From the NCBI GenBank assembly GCA_019637355.1, contig JAHBVT010000001.1, positions 62,001-126,000 of the forward strand: a DNA stretch of 64,000 nucleotides. The letters are read 5' to 3'. Made by a program: the position numbers and the translations under genes. The notes beneath the pieces were generated by a model. It ran no database searches and was not told the origin of the DNA. It was given only the letters and a program-made list of their open reading frames with translations. Of this stretch, positions 26,870 to 34,932 are shown in pieces. Source of the stretch: Gemmatimonadaceae bacterium. GTDB taxonomy: Bacteria > Gemmatimonadota > Gemmatimonadetes > Gemmatimonadales > Gemmatimonadaceae. Position 1 is the stretch's first letter; every line of letters starts with the position of its first letter.

Positions 26870-27720
26870 ACGTACGCACCGCACGCATTCTGCGCGGGAG
26901 CATCGCAGTGGTCGCGATGGCGATGCTCGTCTGGTATGTCGGGCCGGCGGCACTACTGCAGACGCTCGCGCGCACGCACGCAGGATACGTGATCGGATAC
27001 TTCGCGGCATTTCTGGCCGTACCCTACATTTACGGAATGCAGTTGCACGGTGCGCTGCGCCTGGCAGGGCACGGAATCCCCGTTCAGGACACCGTTCGCG
27101 CGGCCGCGCAGTCGTGGAGCGTAGGTTCGCTGACGCCGGCGCGGGCTGGCGACCTGAGCTTCGCTTACTTTCTCCGCGGTGCGGTGCCTGAACGCGATGC
27201 ACTGGCCGTCGTGTTTGCCGATAAGTTGTTGAGCCTGCTGGTGCTTGTCCTGCTCGCCATCGGCTCGGCATTTGTGGTCGAGGTACCCTATCGCGAAGCA
27301 CTGATTATGGCTGCGTCGCTGGCCTCCGGCGGCGTCCTTGGCGTCCTGCTGCTCACGCGGATACCGCGACTCGAGCCACTGCGCGTCCTGCTTGCCAAGT
27401 CACGCGTGGTGCCGTGGACTCTCGTGATGGCGATGCTTCGATGGGCGTACATCTGCGCCATCAACCTGCTCATATTTCGGGCCGTCGGTTATTCGCCGGG
27501 ACTCGCGACGGTGACGGCCGCGACCGCGGTGGGGCGGCTCATCGCCACCGTACCCGTGTCGATCGGTGGCGTCGGCATCAAGGAACCCGCACAGATCCTC
27601 ATCTACGCGGGTGCTGCCGTACCGGCCGAAGCAGTGGTGGCGGTGTCCGTGCTCGGGATGGCCTGTGGCTTCGCCGTCGCTGCCGTGGTGCCGCTGCTGG
27701 TTAGGGGAGTGGCGCGATGA
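26866..27720 (+). CDS. Lysylphosphatidylglycerol synthase-type transmembrane (flippase-like) protein
   Basis: 284 residues with about seven to eight membrane helices and no soluble domain. SWSVGSLTPARAGDLSFAYF and VSIGGVGIKEPAQI correspond to conserved elements of the UPF0104/AglD-C-terminal family (PF03706). Homologs fused to MprF flip lipids; stand-alone members sit in glycan loci and are suspected to translocate or modify lipid-linked sugars. GTG start and ATGA end overlap both neighbours. Role here is inference. Confidence 0.85.
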   Translation: MNVRTARILRGSIAVVAMAMLVWYVGPAALLQTLARTHAGYVIGYFAAFLAVPYIYGMQLHGALRLAGHGIPVQDTVRAAAQSWSVGSLTPARAGDLSFAYFLRGAVPERDALAVVFADKLLSLLVLVLLAIGSAFVVEVPYREALIMAASLASGGVLGVLLLTRIPRLEPLRVLLAKSRVVPWTLVMAMLRWAYICAINLLIFRAVGYSPGLATVTAATAVGRLIATVPVSIGGVGIKEPAQILIYAGAAVPAEAVVAVSVLGMACGFAVAAVVPLLVRGVAR

Positions 27721-28772
27721 CTGCGCTCCCCGTCTTGGCGTGGCGCTACTGGCGCGCGAACCAGCGGCTCGGCCATCCGCTGCAGGTCGGCTTCGCCGTG
27801 AACAACACCTGCAACACGTTCTGCGAGATGTGCAATGTCTGGCAGATGAAGCCGAAGTCGCAGCTCGGACTCGAGGAGATTCGTCGCATCTTCTCTTCCG
27901 GACTCTTCAAGCACTGCGCCACCATCAGTATGACAGGTGGCGAGCCGAGCATGCGCCGAGACTTCCGGGAATTGCCGGAACTGTTTGCCGACGTAATGCC
28001 GGCGCTCCGCCAGGTGAATCTGACCTCGAACGGGTTTGCGACCGAGGCAATCGTGGATGGCGTCGAGCACTTCGTGCCGCGGCTCCGCGCACGGGGCATC
28101 GCGTTCGGTGTAAACCTCTCGATTGATGGCATCGGGAAGACGCACGACAAGGTGCGCAACAACCCCAAGGCCTGGGCGAACCTTGACGCCAGCGTGCAGG
28201 CGCTCGTCGCGCTGCGCCGCCGCATCCCGTTCAACCTCGTCTTGGCCTGCACGTTTACGCACAGCAATGTGGATGACGCCGAAGCAGTGCTCGAGTATGC
28301 CAAGGCACACGATGTCTATGTGGTGTTTCGACGCGCCGCGCAAATCAACCGCATCGAGAACCAGGACCTGTACGCCGAGGTGCAGCCCACGGCGGCGCAG
28401 GACACCGCGCTCAAGGCATTCTTCGAGCACGTGCGGACGAACTACGATCGTTCGCACGCGCGCAGGATCTACTATGGAATGTTGCTGGAGATGCTGAATG
28501 GTGCAGAGCGGTCGGTGCCTTGTCTCTATCGGAAAGCGGGGCTCTTTGTCGATCATCACGGGGATCTCTACGTCTGCACGGTCGCCAGCAAGAACCTCGG
28601 TTCGGCGCTTGAGCGTGATGCCGAGGAACTCTACTTCGGATCGCTAGCCTACCGCGACGAGATGGCCTGTGGGCCCTGTCGCGGTTGCTCGCACGACGTG
28701 ACGCTCTACACGCCGCTGCTGGATCAGGTGGCGGATCGCCTGCGCGCGGCCGTTACGAAGGTGAAGCGGTGA
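27717..28772 (+). CDS. Radical SAM protein with C-terminal Cys cluster (SPASM-like)
   Basis: 351 residues. Cys32-x3-Cys36-x2-Cys39 (NTCNTFCEMCN) binds the [4Fe-4S] cluster for SAM cleavage; SMTGGEPSMRRD is the SAM-contacting GGE motif. The C-terminal part has CLYRKAGLFVDHHGDLYVC, then CGPCRGC, a SPASM-like auxiliary-cluster pattern. Members near glycosyltransferases may modify a sugar, lipid or peptide, but the substrate is not evident. ATGA and GTGA overlaps join it to the flippase-like and pyruvyltransferase genes. It would depend on Fe-S assembly. Confidence 0.88.
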   Translation: MTALPVLAWRYWRANQRLGHPLQVGFAVNNTCNTFCEMCNVWQMKPKSQLGLEEIRRIFSSGLFKHCATISMTGGEPSMRRDFRELPELFADVMPALRQVNLTSNGFATEAIVDGVEHFVPRLRARGIAFGVNLSIDGIGKTHDKVRNNPKAWANLDASVQALVALRRRIPFNLVLACTFTHSNVDDAEAVLEYAKAHDVYVVFRRAAQINRIENQDLYAEVQPTAAQDTALKAFFEHVRTNYDRSHARRIYYGMLLEMLNGAERSVPCLYRKAGLFVDHHGDLYVCTVASKNLGSALERDAEELYFGSLAYRDEMACGPCRGCSHDVTLYTPLLDQVADRLRAAVTKVKR

Positions 28773-29944
28773 AGGCGTTCGCCTATCTGGCCGAGCTTGC
28801 ACTCGCGCTCCTGTTCCTGCCGGCCGTCCGCGCATTGCGCCTGCTCGGCTGGCGACCGGCACGAGCGAGCATCGTGGGCTGGTGGGGATCGGAGACCATC
28901 GGTGACATCGCCATCCTTGGTCAGCTGCTCACCGAGTGTCGTGCAATCGCCGCGACAGCTCCGTTGGACGTCGTTAGCTTCGATGCGCGCGTCACCCGAG
29001 CGACGCTGCGAATGCTCGGCTACCGCGACGTCCGCTGCCTTCCGCTCGGCGTCCTGTCTGCCTGGGCTCTCGTCGCGTCTCGCTGCATCATTGTCGGCGG
29101 TGGCCCGTTGATGGAGAGTCCGAGTATGAGATTCTGGGCTTGGCGGCATCGCCTCGTGCGCGCGGCTGGTGGTCGCGTGCTCCTATATGCTAACGGCATC
29201 GGCCCGGTACGGAGTGCGGGCGGCGCGGAGACAATTGTCTCGATCCTGCACAACGCGAGCCACGTGGTGCTCCGCGATAGTACCTCTGTCGCTTGGAGCG
29301 CCGTGCACGCCAAGCGTACCGACGCGGTGCTGAGTTTCGATCCGGCATTCGATTTCGTGCGTACCCTGCACACGCCGGGCCTCACGCGCCGCCGGCAGCT
29401 AGCGCTCGCCTTGCGAAGCCCGTCGGTCCCGTACCTCGATGGAGTCGAGGAGGGGCTGGCGACCGAGCAGTTCCTTGAGGTGCTTGCCGCAGCGCTCAAC
29501 CACATCAGCGCAACGACGGACCTGCGGTTCGTCGGTCTCGTGATGCACGACGGCAGTGATGACGCGGCGATGTATGCGCGTTTGCGCCGGAAGCTCAGCG
29601 ATCCCGCGCGCCTGCACGTCCCGGAAAACCAAGATGTGACGGCCATCGTTCGCTTGCTCGAGTCGTCGCAGGCCGCGCTCACGGTGCGATTCCACGCCAT
29701 GATCTTCGCGCTAGCCACGGACACACCCTTCGTCGCCATCGACTACGCCCGCCCGCAGGGCAAGGTCACCGCCGCAGCGATAGACGTTCGGTGTGGGGAT
29801 GCCGTACTCGCCTGGGACACTGTGACGGAATCTGCGCTCCGTATGGGCTTGCAGCGGGCGCTTGATGCGGGAGGTGCCTCCTCCCGAGACGTGAGCGCGG
29901 CATCGTCCGCGCGACGTGCCGTCCTAGGTGCCGCGCTCGCCTGA
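28769..29944 (+). CDS. Polysaccharide pyruvyl transferase family protein
   Basis: 391 residues from GTG 28769, which overlaps the preceding stop (GTGA). The GT-B-like fold of PF04230 (CsaB/WcaK type) is shown by GWWGSETIGDIAILGQLL near the N-terminus, VGGGPLMES in the first domain and a conserved TVRFHAMIFALATDTPFVAIDY in the second. Family members transfer pyruvate ketal from PEP onto a hexose of surface polymers. A hydrophobic stretch at residues 5-22 may associate it with the membrane. Its 3' end overlaps the convergent methyltransferase by 21 bp. Confidence 0.87.
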   Translation: MKAFAYLAELALALLFLPAVRALRLLGWRPARASIVGWWGSETIGDIAILGQLLTECRAIAATAPLDVVSFDARVTRATLRMLGYRDVRCLPLGVLSAWALVASRCIIVGGGPLMESPSMRFWAWRHRLVRAAGGRVLLYANGIGPVRSAGGAETIVSILHNASHVVLRDSTSVAWSAVHAKRTDAVLSFDPAFDFVRTLHTPGLTRRRQLALALRSPSVPYLDGVEEGLATEQFLEVLAAALNHISATTDLRFVGLVMHDGSDDAAMYARLRRKLSDPARLHVPENQDVTAIVRLLESSQAALTVRFHAMIFALATDTPFVAIDYARPQGKVTAAAIDVRCGDAVLAWDTVTESALRMGLQRALDAGGASSRDVSAASSARRAVLGAALA

Positions 29945-30655
29945 CTTCCGTGCCACCGCGACATAGCCGGCTGCAAACAGGCCGCGGCGATCCAGCAGTC
30001 GATCCAGCCACAGGGCCGGCCAAACCAGCAAAGCTTGGTTGACTCCGTACACGAGCTGCCGCAACAGGGGCACCGGCCACGCAAGGCCGAGCAGGACCGT
30101 GGACAGTTGGTGACCGAGAAAACTCAACACGCCTGCGATCGGTTCAACACGCACTGCCGTCAGCCCTGCGTCGTGCAGCATCGTGCGCAATCCGTGAACC
30201 GTGTACCGGAAGTAGTCGTGCGGCTCCTCGTGCAACCGGGACAGATGCGGCACGGTGAGCAAGAGTACGCCACCGGGCTTCAGCACGCGGGCCATCTCGC
30301 CCACGGCGCGCTGCGGGTGCGGCAGGTGTTCGAGCACCTCGAACGAGAACACAGAGTCGTATGTATCGGACGCGAGACCCGTCATCGCCTCCGCGTCACC
30401 GATGTGCGTGACCCCGTCAGTGCGGCGCTCAACGTCGAAGCCTTCGTATGCCGTGACGTGGCGCAGCGCGAAGTGACGAAACGGCATATGCCCGCAGCCG
30501 ACGTCCAGCACGCGACCCGTGGCGTACTCTGTGATCGCCGCGCGAGTGGCCGCAAATCGCCCCGCATTGAGTGCGGAGAAGTTCGCGTAGCGGCCCTCGC
30601 CGATCGCATCCGAGAGCTCGGCGCGATTACGGCGGAGGAAGTCGAGGAATCCCAC
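29924..30655 (-). CDS. Class I SAM-dependent methyltransferase (UbiE/type 11 family)
   Basis: About 243 residues if started at GTG 30655, just after the ggt stop; upstream frame exists but no ATG. Motif I VLDVGCGHMPF binds SAM; then DAEAMTGLASDTYDSVFSFEVLEHLPHP and LKPGGVLLLTVPH, typical of methyltransferase type 11. The C-terminal 60 residues are hydrophobic (VLSFLGHQLSTVLLGLAWPV), suggesting membrane association. It closes the glycan locus on the opposite strand, so it may methylate a lipid or sugar there; ggt upstream is an unlikely functional partner. Confidence 0.83.
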   Translation of the reverse strand: MGFLDFLRRNRAELSDAIGEGRYANFSALNAGRFAATRAAITEYATGRVLDVGCGHMPFRHFALRHVTAYEGFDVERRTDGVTHIGDAEAMTGLASDTYDSVFSFEVLEHLPHPQRAVGEMARVLKPGGVLLLTVPHLSRLHEEPHDYFRYTVHGLRTMLHDAGLTAVRVEPIAGVLSFLGHQLSTVLLGLAWPVPLLRQLVYGVNQALLVWPALWLDRLLDRRGLFAAGYVAVARKSGERGT

Positions 30656-30674
30656 GATCAGTTCCGGGTCGTTC

Positions 30675-32555
30675 TTACCACGCGATCCCGTAGTCCTCAC
30701 CGAAGTTGCTCGCCGCACCCCAGAGCGTCCCCGTCCGCCGGTCCCGCATAATCGCCGTGATCGGCCCCGAGGTGTGGCTGGCGAACTCCAGCGAGTACCC
30801 CTTCGCGCGCAGCTCGTCGCGCACCCAGCCTGGCACGCGCTCGTTCAACTGCATCCGCCCCGGCCGCGCCTCGTGCTGGCCGAAGCTCGTGCGCATCTGG
30901 TAGGAGTGGAAACCGGGATGCTCCGCCGCCTGCTGCGGCGTCTGCCCGAACTCCACCATCGCGAGGAAGAACTGCAAGAGGTCCTGGTCCTGCGTGTCGC
31001 CGCCCTGCACCGAGAACGCCATCCAGGGCTCGCCGTCGCGGAAGGCCAGCGTGGGCGTCAGCGTCACGCGCGGCTGCTTGCCCGGCTCGACGACGTTGAA
31101 CGGTCCGTCCTCGGGATCGGTGACGAAGCTCTGCATCCGCTGCGAAAGGCCGATGCCCGTGCGGCCGGCGATGTACGCCGGCACCCACCCGCCTGACGGC
31201 GTGATGCTCACCATCCAGCCGTTCTTGTCGGCGGCCTGGATGCTGGTCGTGCCGCGCGTGAAGGCTTCGTCAAACTCCTCGTCGCTGCTCCGATTGGCCT
31301 CGCCGCCCGCCGCGTTCGGGCGCGGCATCGGCCGCGGACCCTCGGTGCTCCAGCGCTCGAGGAGAGCGGTGTAGGGGTTGGTGCCGCCCTGGAAGGGATA
31401 CGGATCGCCGGGCTTCACCCGCGGGTCGTTGCGCGTGTGGTCCATCTGCGCCCAGCGGCTCCGCGCGTACTCCTTGCTGAGCAGACCCTGGATCGGTTCT
31501 TCGGGCGGGAACGCCGGATCGCCGTAGTAGAAGTCGCGGTCGGCGAAGGCGAGGTTCATCGCCTGATACACGGTGTGAATGTACTGCGCCGAGTTGTAGC
31601 CCATCGCCTTGAGGTCGGCGTTCTCGAGGATGTTCAGCGCCTGCAGCATCGCCGGGCCCTGCTGCCACTGCTGCAGCTTGTAGACCGTGACGCCGCGGTA
31701 GGTCGTCGAGAGCGGTTCCTCGATCTTCACGCGCCAGTTGGCGAGGTCCTCGCGTGTGAACAGGCCGCCCTCCTCCTGCACCGCGCGCACGATCTCCTCG
31801 GCGATGTCGCCGCGGTAAAAGCGATCATAGGCGGCCATAATGGCTTCCTTGCGCGGACGCCGGCGCCTGAGGGCCTGCGCCTCGGCCTCGATGAGCTTGC
31901 GGAACGTCGCGGCCAGGTCCCCCTGCCGGAAGATCTCGCCCGCTATCGGCGCCTCGCGCTCCCGGTCCGTGTGCGGGAGGAACACCGGGCGCGAGTACTT
32001 CCATTCGCGCAAGCGCCGCGCCTGCGCGTTGATCGAGTTCGCCAGCTGCGCTTCGATCGGGTAGCCCTGCTCGGCCATCTGCAGCGCCGGCGCCAGCACC
32101 TGGGCCAGCGACATCGTGCCGTATTCGGCGAGCATCACCATCAGCGCGCCGGGCGTGCCGGGCGTGACCGCAGCCAGGGGACCGTACTCCGGCGGGAACT
32201 GCATCCCGCGGTTGCGGAAGTACTCGGCGGTCGCGCCGGTGGGGGCGACGCCGAGCCCGTTGATGCCGATGACCTTCTTGAGGCCCGGATGGTAGATGAG
32301 GGCCTGGGTCTCGCCGCCGCAGCCGAGCGTGTCCCACATCGTGCAGGTGGCCGCGAGCATCGCGACGGCGGCGTCGACGGCATTGCCGCCCTGCTGGAAG
32401 ATCATCGCGCCCGCCGTCGCGGCTAGCGGCTTCCCGGTGACGGCCACCCAGTGCTGGCCGTGGAGCGGAGGCCGCTCGGTGCGCTGGGCGTCGGAGGTGG
32501 CCGGGAGGGCGGAGAGTGCCACCAGGCTGCAGAGGGCGGAGAGCTGGATGCGCAT
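30675..32555 (-). CDS. ggt: Gamma-glutamyltransferase (exported)
   Basis: Cleaves or transfers the gamma-glutamyl group of glutathione-like substrates in the periplasm. 626 residues from ATG 32555, with signal peptide MRIQLSALCSL... ending TSDAQ. The Ntn-hydrolase precursor has GGNAVDAAVA near the start and GTTSIQAADKNGWMVSITPS at the self-cleavage site, where the second Thr is the probable nucleophile; canonical enzymes show TTHFSVVD, so the flanking residues differ. Later SPTL-like and GGDTQDQDLLQ segments fit the family. About 150 residues between subunits are charged and longer than in E. coli. Confidence 0.9.
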   Translation of the reverse strand: MRIQLSALCSLVALSALPATSDAQRTERPPLHGQHWVAVTGKPLAATAGAMIFQQGGNAVDAAVAMLAATCTMWDTLGCGGETQALIYHPGLKKVIGINGLGVAPTGATAEYFRNRGMQFPPEYGPLAAVTPGTPGALMVMLAEYGTMSLAQVLAPALQMAEQGYPIEAQLANSINAQARRLREWKYSRPVFLPHTDREREAPIAGEIFRQGDLAATFRKLIEAEAQALRRRRPRKEAIMAAYDRFYRGDIAEEIVRAVQEEGGLFTREDLANWRVKIEEPLSTTYRGVTVYKLQQWQQGPAMLQALNILENADLKAMGYNSAQYIHTVYQAMNLAFADRDFYYGDPAFPPEEPIQGLLSKEYARSRWAQMDHTRNDPRVKPGDPYPFQGGTNPYTALLERWSTEGPRPMPRPNAAGGEANRSSDEEFDEAFTRGTTSIQAADKNGWMVSITPSGGWVPAYIAGRTGIGLSQRMQSFVTDPEDGPFNVVEPGKQPRVTLTPTLAFRDGEPWMAFSVQGGDTQDQDLLQFFLAMVEFGQTPQQAAEHPGFHSYQMRTSFGQHEARPGRMQLNERVPGWVRDELRAKGYSLEFASHTSGPITAIMRDRRTGTLWGAASNFGEDYGIAW

Positions 32556-32659
32556 TGGAGAGGTTTGAAGGAGTCGCTGCCCAAGACTAACGGGCATCGT
32601 ATGCAGGGCCTACGGCGGTCCCCGTCGACGATAGGACTTCGTCTATATATAGGTAGTAG

Positions 32660-32690
32660 TTGACTGTATATATAGAAGTATTACTATTAT
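32660..32690 (+). promoter_or_regulatory. AT-rich promoter island upstream of carbonic anhydrase gene
   Basis: TTGACT at 32660-32665 and TATTAT at 32685-32690 are 19 bp apart; TACTAT at 32682 gives a 16-bp spacing. The surrounding 32643-32691 is almost all A/T, with CTATATATAG and GTATATATAG repeats, striking in GC-rich DNA. The ATG is at 32738. The island may also drive ggt divergently. Confidence 0.6.
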
Positions 32691-32737
32691 CACCTTGGGC
32701 GCCTTGCCCCAACCCAACCACTCCAGTCCCTCGATCT

Positions 32738-33427
32738 ATGCGTACGCTCACGAAGGAAGCCCGCGACGCCCTGTCGCCCACCGAGGTCATCGACGTCCTC
32801 CGCAAGGGGAACGAGCGCTTTCAGGGCAACCTGAAGGCCAACCGGAACCTGCTGCAGCAGGTGAACGAGACCAGCGATGGGCAGCATCCGATGGCCATCG
32901 TGCTCAGCTGCATCGATTCGCGCACAGGTGCGGAGCTGATCTTTGACCAAGGGCTGGGCGATATCTTCAGCGCCCGCATCGCGGGCAACGTGCTGAATGC
33001 GGACATCCTCGGCTCGATGGAATTCGCCTGCAAGGTTGCCGGCGCCAAGGCCATCGTCGTGCTCGGCCACACCAAGTGTGGCGCGGTGAAGGGGGCCTGC
33101 GATGGCGTGGAGCTCGGCAACCTCAGCCACCTGCTGCACAAGATCCAGGACGCGGTGAAGCTCGAGACCACGGTGACGGGTGAACGCAGCTCCAAGAACT
33201 CGGAGTTCGTGGAGAAGGTGGCGTCGATCAACGTGATGCTGGTGAAGCAGCAGATCATCGAGCGCAGCCCGGTGCTTGCCCAGATGATCGATGCGGGCGA
33301 ACTTGCGTTGGTGGGCGCGATGTACGACGTCGACAGCGGCGCCGTGAACTTCTACGACAACCAGATGCTGCTCGGGAATCTTGACATCGCCGATCCGGCC
33401 TCCGCAGCAGCGGCAGCGGCGGCGTGA
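32738..33427 (+). CDS. Beta-class carbonic anhydrase
   Basis: Interconverts CO2 and bicarbonate. 229 residues from ATG 32738 (the frame is open upstream through the AT-rich promoter and is not coding). Zinc ligands Cys58 (SCIDSR, with Asp60/Arg62 dyad), His111 and Cys114 (GHTKCGAVKGA) are all present. C-terminal YDVDSGAVNFYD fits the family; the last residues are an Ala run. The stop overlaps the TetR gene start (GTGA), suggesting co-regulation. Confidence 0.95.
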   Translation: MRTLTKEARDALSPTEVIDVLRKGNERFQGNLKANRNLLQQVNETSDGQHPMAIVLSCIDSRTGAELIFDQGLGDIFSARIAGNVLNADILGSMEFACKVAGAKAIVVLGHTKCGAVKGACDGVELGNLSHLLHKIQDAVKLETTVTGERSSKNSEFVEKVASINVMLVKQQIIERSPVLAQMIDAGELALVGAMYDVDSGAVNFYDNQMLLGNLDIADPASAAAAAAA

Positions 33428-34137
33428 GCACGGCCCAACGTCCGGCGGCGTCCCCCGCGCCGCCGGCACCGCGCATCAAGCTCGAGGTCGACGCGCGGCT
33501 GTACCTCAAGGACCCGACCAGCTCCGACCTGGGCGAGCGCATCGTCGAGCACGGGATCCTGATGCTCGACGAGATCGGCATCGAGGAGTTCACGTTCCGC
33601 AAGCTGGCGCTGCGCGTCGGCACCACCGAGGCGTCGGTATACCGGTACTTCGGGAGCAAGCACCGCTTCCTGCTGTACCTGACGGCCTGGTACTGGAACT
33701 GGGTCGTGTACCGGCTCCGGCTCGCCACCGAGAACATCGCCTCGCCGGAAGAGCGCCTGCGCCTCGCGCTGCGTGAGCTCACGCGGCCGATCGTCAAGGA
33801 CGAGTCCACGCCGCGCATCGACGAAGCGGCGCTGTACCGCGTGGTGGTGGCGGAGTCGGCCAAGGCTTATATGCACGCCGAGGCCAAGGACGAGGGGCGC
33901 GAAGGCTTCTATCGCGCCTACCAACGCTTTGTGAGCACGGTGGCGGAGATGATCCGCGACATCAATCCGGACTATCCGCATCCGATGGCCCTGGTGTCGA
34001 CGGTGCTGGAGAGCGGCCATATGCAGAAGTACTTCGCCGAGCACCTGCCCTTCCTGACCGACCTGACGCCGGATGAGTCGCATCGGCAGACGACGAAGTT
34101 CCTGACCGACCTCGTGTTCAGGGCCATCGCGCGCTAG
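33424..34137 (+). CDS. TetR/AcrR family transcriptional regulator
   Basis: 237 residues. After a proline-rich N-terminus, residues about 38-85 form the helix-turn-helix: MLDEIGIEEFTFRKLALRVGTTEASVYRYFGSKH has the family's conserved YRYF and K. The remaining part is all-helical ligand-binding domain with unknown effector. GTG start overlaps the carbonic anhydrase stop, so it could respond to CO2/bicarbonate status or to an unrelated ligand; no operator palindrome is identified. Confidence 0.88.
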   Translation: MSTAQRPAASPAPPAPRIKLEVDARLYLKDPTSSDLGERIVEHGILMLDEIGIEEFTFRKLALRVGTTEASVYRYFGSKHRFLLYLTAWYWNWVVYRLRLATENIASPEERLRLALRELTRPIVKDESTPRIDEAALYRVVVAESAKAYMHAEAKDEGREGFYRAYQRFVSTVAEMIRDINPDYPHPMALVSTVLESGHMQKYFAEHLPFLTDLTPDESHRQTTKFLTDLVFRAIAR

Positions 34138-34179
34138 GCGCGGACACCACACCGCAGGGCCCCTCGTATATTCGGGGGT

Positions 34180-34932
34180 ATGCACCCCCCGGCCTCCCCC
34201 TCCGAGCGCGGTGAGGTCACCCGTCTCCTCACCGCGCTCCGCCACGCCTCCGGCGACCGCGCCCTCGTGTTCGACCAGCTCTTCCAGTTGGTCTACGGCG
34301 AGCTGCGGCGCGTCGCCGAACAGCTGCTCCAGCGGGAGCAGGTCGGGCACACGCTGCAGGCGACGGCGCTGGTGCACGAGGCGTACTTCAAGCTGGCGGG
34401 CGAACGCGCGCCCGACGCACAGGACCGCGCGCACTTCATCGGCGTCGCCGCGAGAGCGATGCGGCAGGTGCTGGTGGACCAGGCGCGTCGCCGCCAGGCG
34501 GCCAAGCGCGGGCACGGCGAGGTTTTCGTCACGCTCGGCGACATCCACGCCGAGGCGGAGCGGGGCAGTGACGCCGAGACGCTGCTGGCGCTCGACGATG
34601 CGTTGCAGCGGCTGGCGGCGCTGGAGCCACGCCTCGCGAAGGTGGTGGAGCTTCGGTTCTTCGGCGGGTTGGCGGAGCGCGACATCGCCGCGTTGCTCGA
34701 CGTGACGCCGCGCACGGTGCAGCGGGATTGGGCCAAGGCCCGCGTGCGGAGCGCGAGGCCTGGGTGGCGGCGCAGTGCCCGGACGACACGGGGATGCGCG
34801 AAGAGCTACTGCGGATGTTCGAGGCCGGGGACGTCACCGGCCCGCTGGACGCGCCGCCGCATCCGCTGCCGGCGGCGCACGCGCCGATCACGGAGCGCCT
34901 CGGCGCCGCCCTTGCCGGGCGGTATCGGCTGA
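34180..34932 (+). CDS. ECF-type sigma factor with frame-disrupted C-terminus
   Basis: Residues 1-188 fit the kinase-associated ECF group (TIGR02999-like): region 2 VYGELRRVAEQLLQREQ, HTLQATALVHEAYFKL, then region 4 AALEPRLAKVVELRFFGGLAERDIAALLDVTPRTVQRDWAKAR. Homologs end about ten residues after this motif. Here the frame instead runs on for about 60 Arg/Pro-rich residues that are the out-of-frame reading of the kinase gene. The real C-terminus looks lost, probably by deletion, so activity is uncertain. See the kinase entry for the junction. Confidence 0.8.
   Translation: MHPPASPSERGEVTRLLTALRHASGDRALVFDQLFQLVYGELRRVAEQLLQREQVGHTLQATALVHEAYFKLAGERAPDAQDRAHFIGVAARAMRQVLVDQARRRQAAKRGHGEVFVTLGDIHAEAERGSDAETLLALDDALQRLAALEPRLAKVVELRFFGGLAERDIAALLDVTPRTVQRDWAKARVRSARPGWRRSARTTRGCAKSYCGCSRPGTSPARWTRRRIRCRRRTRRSRSASAPPLPGGIG

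Noticed and set aside
34728-34932. Programmed frameshift making a sigma-kinase fusion
   Set aside because: No slippery heptamer is apparent at the junction; a deletion explains the missing residues more simply. Kept only as a possibility in the junction finding.
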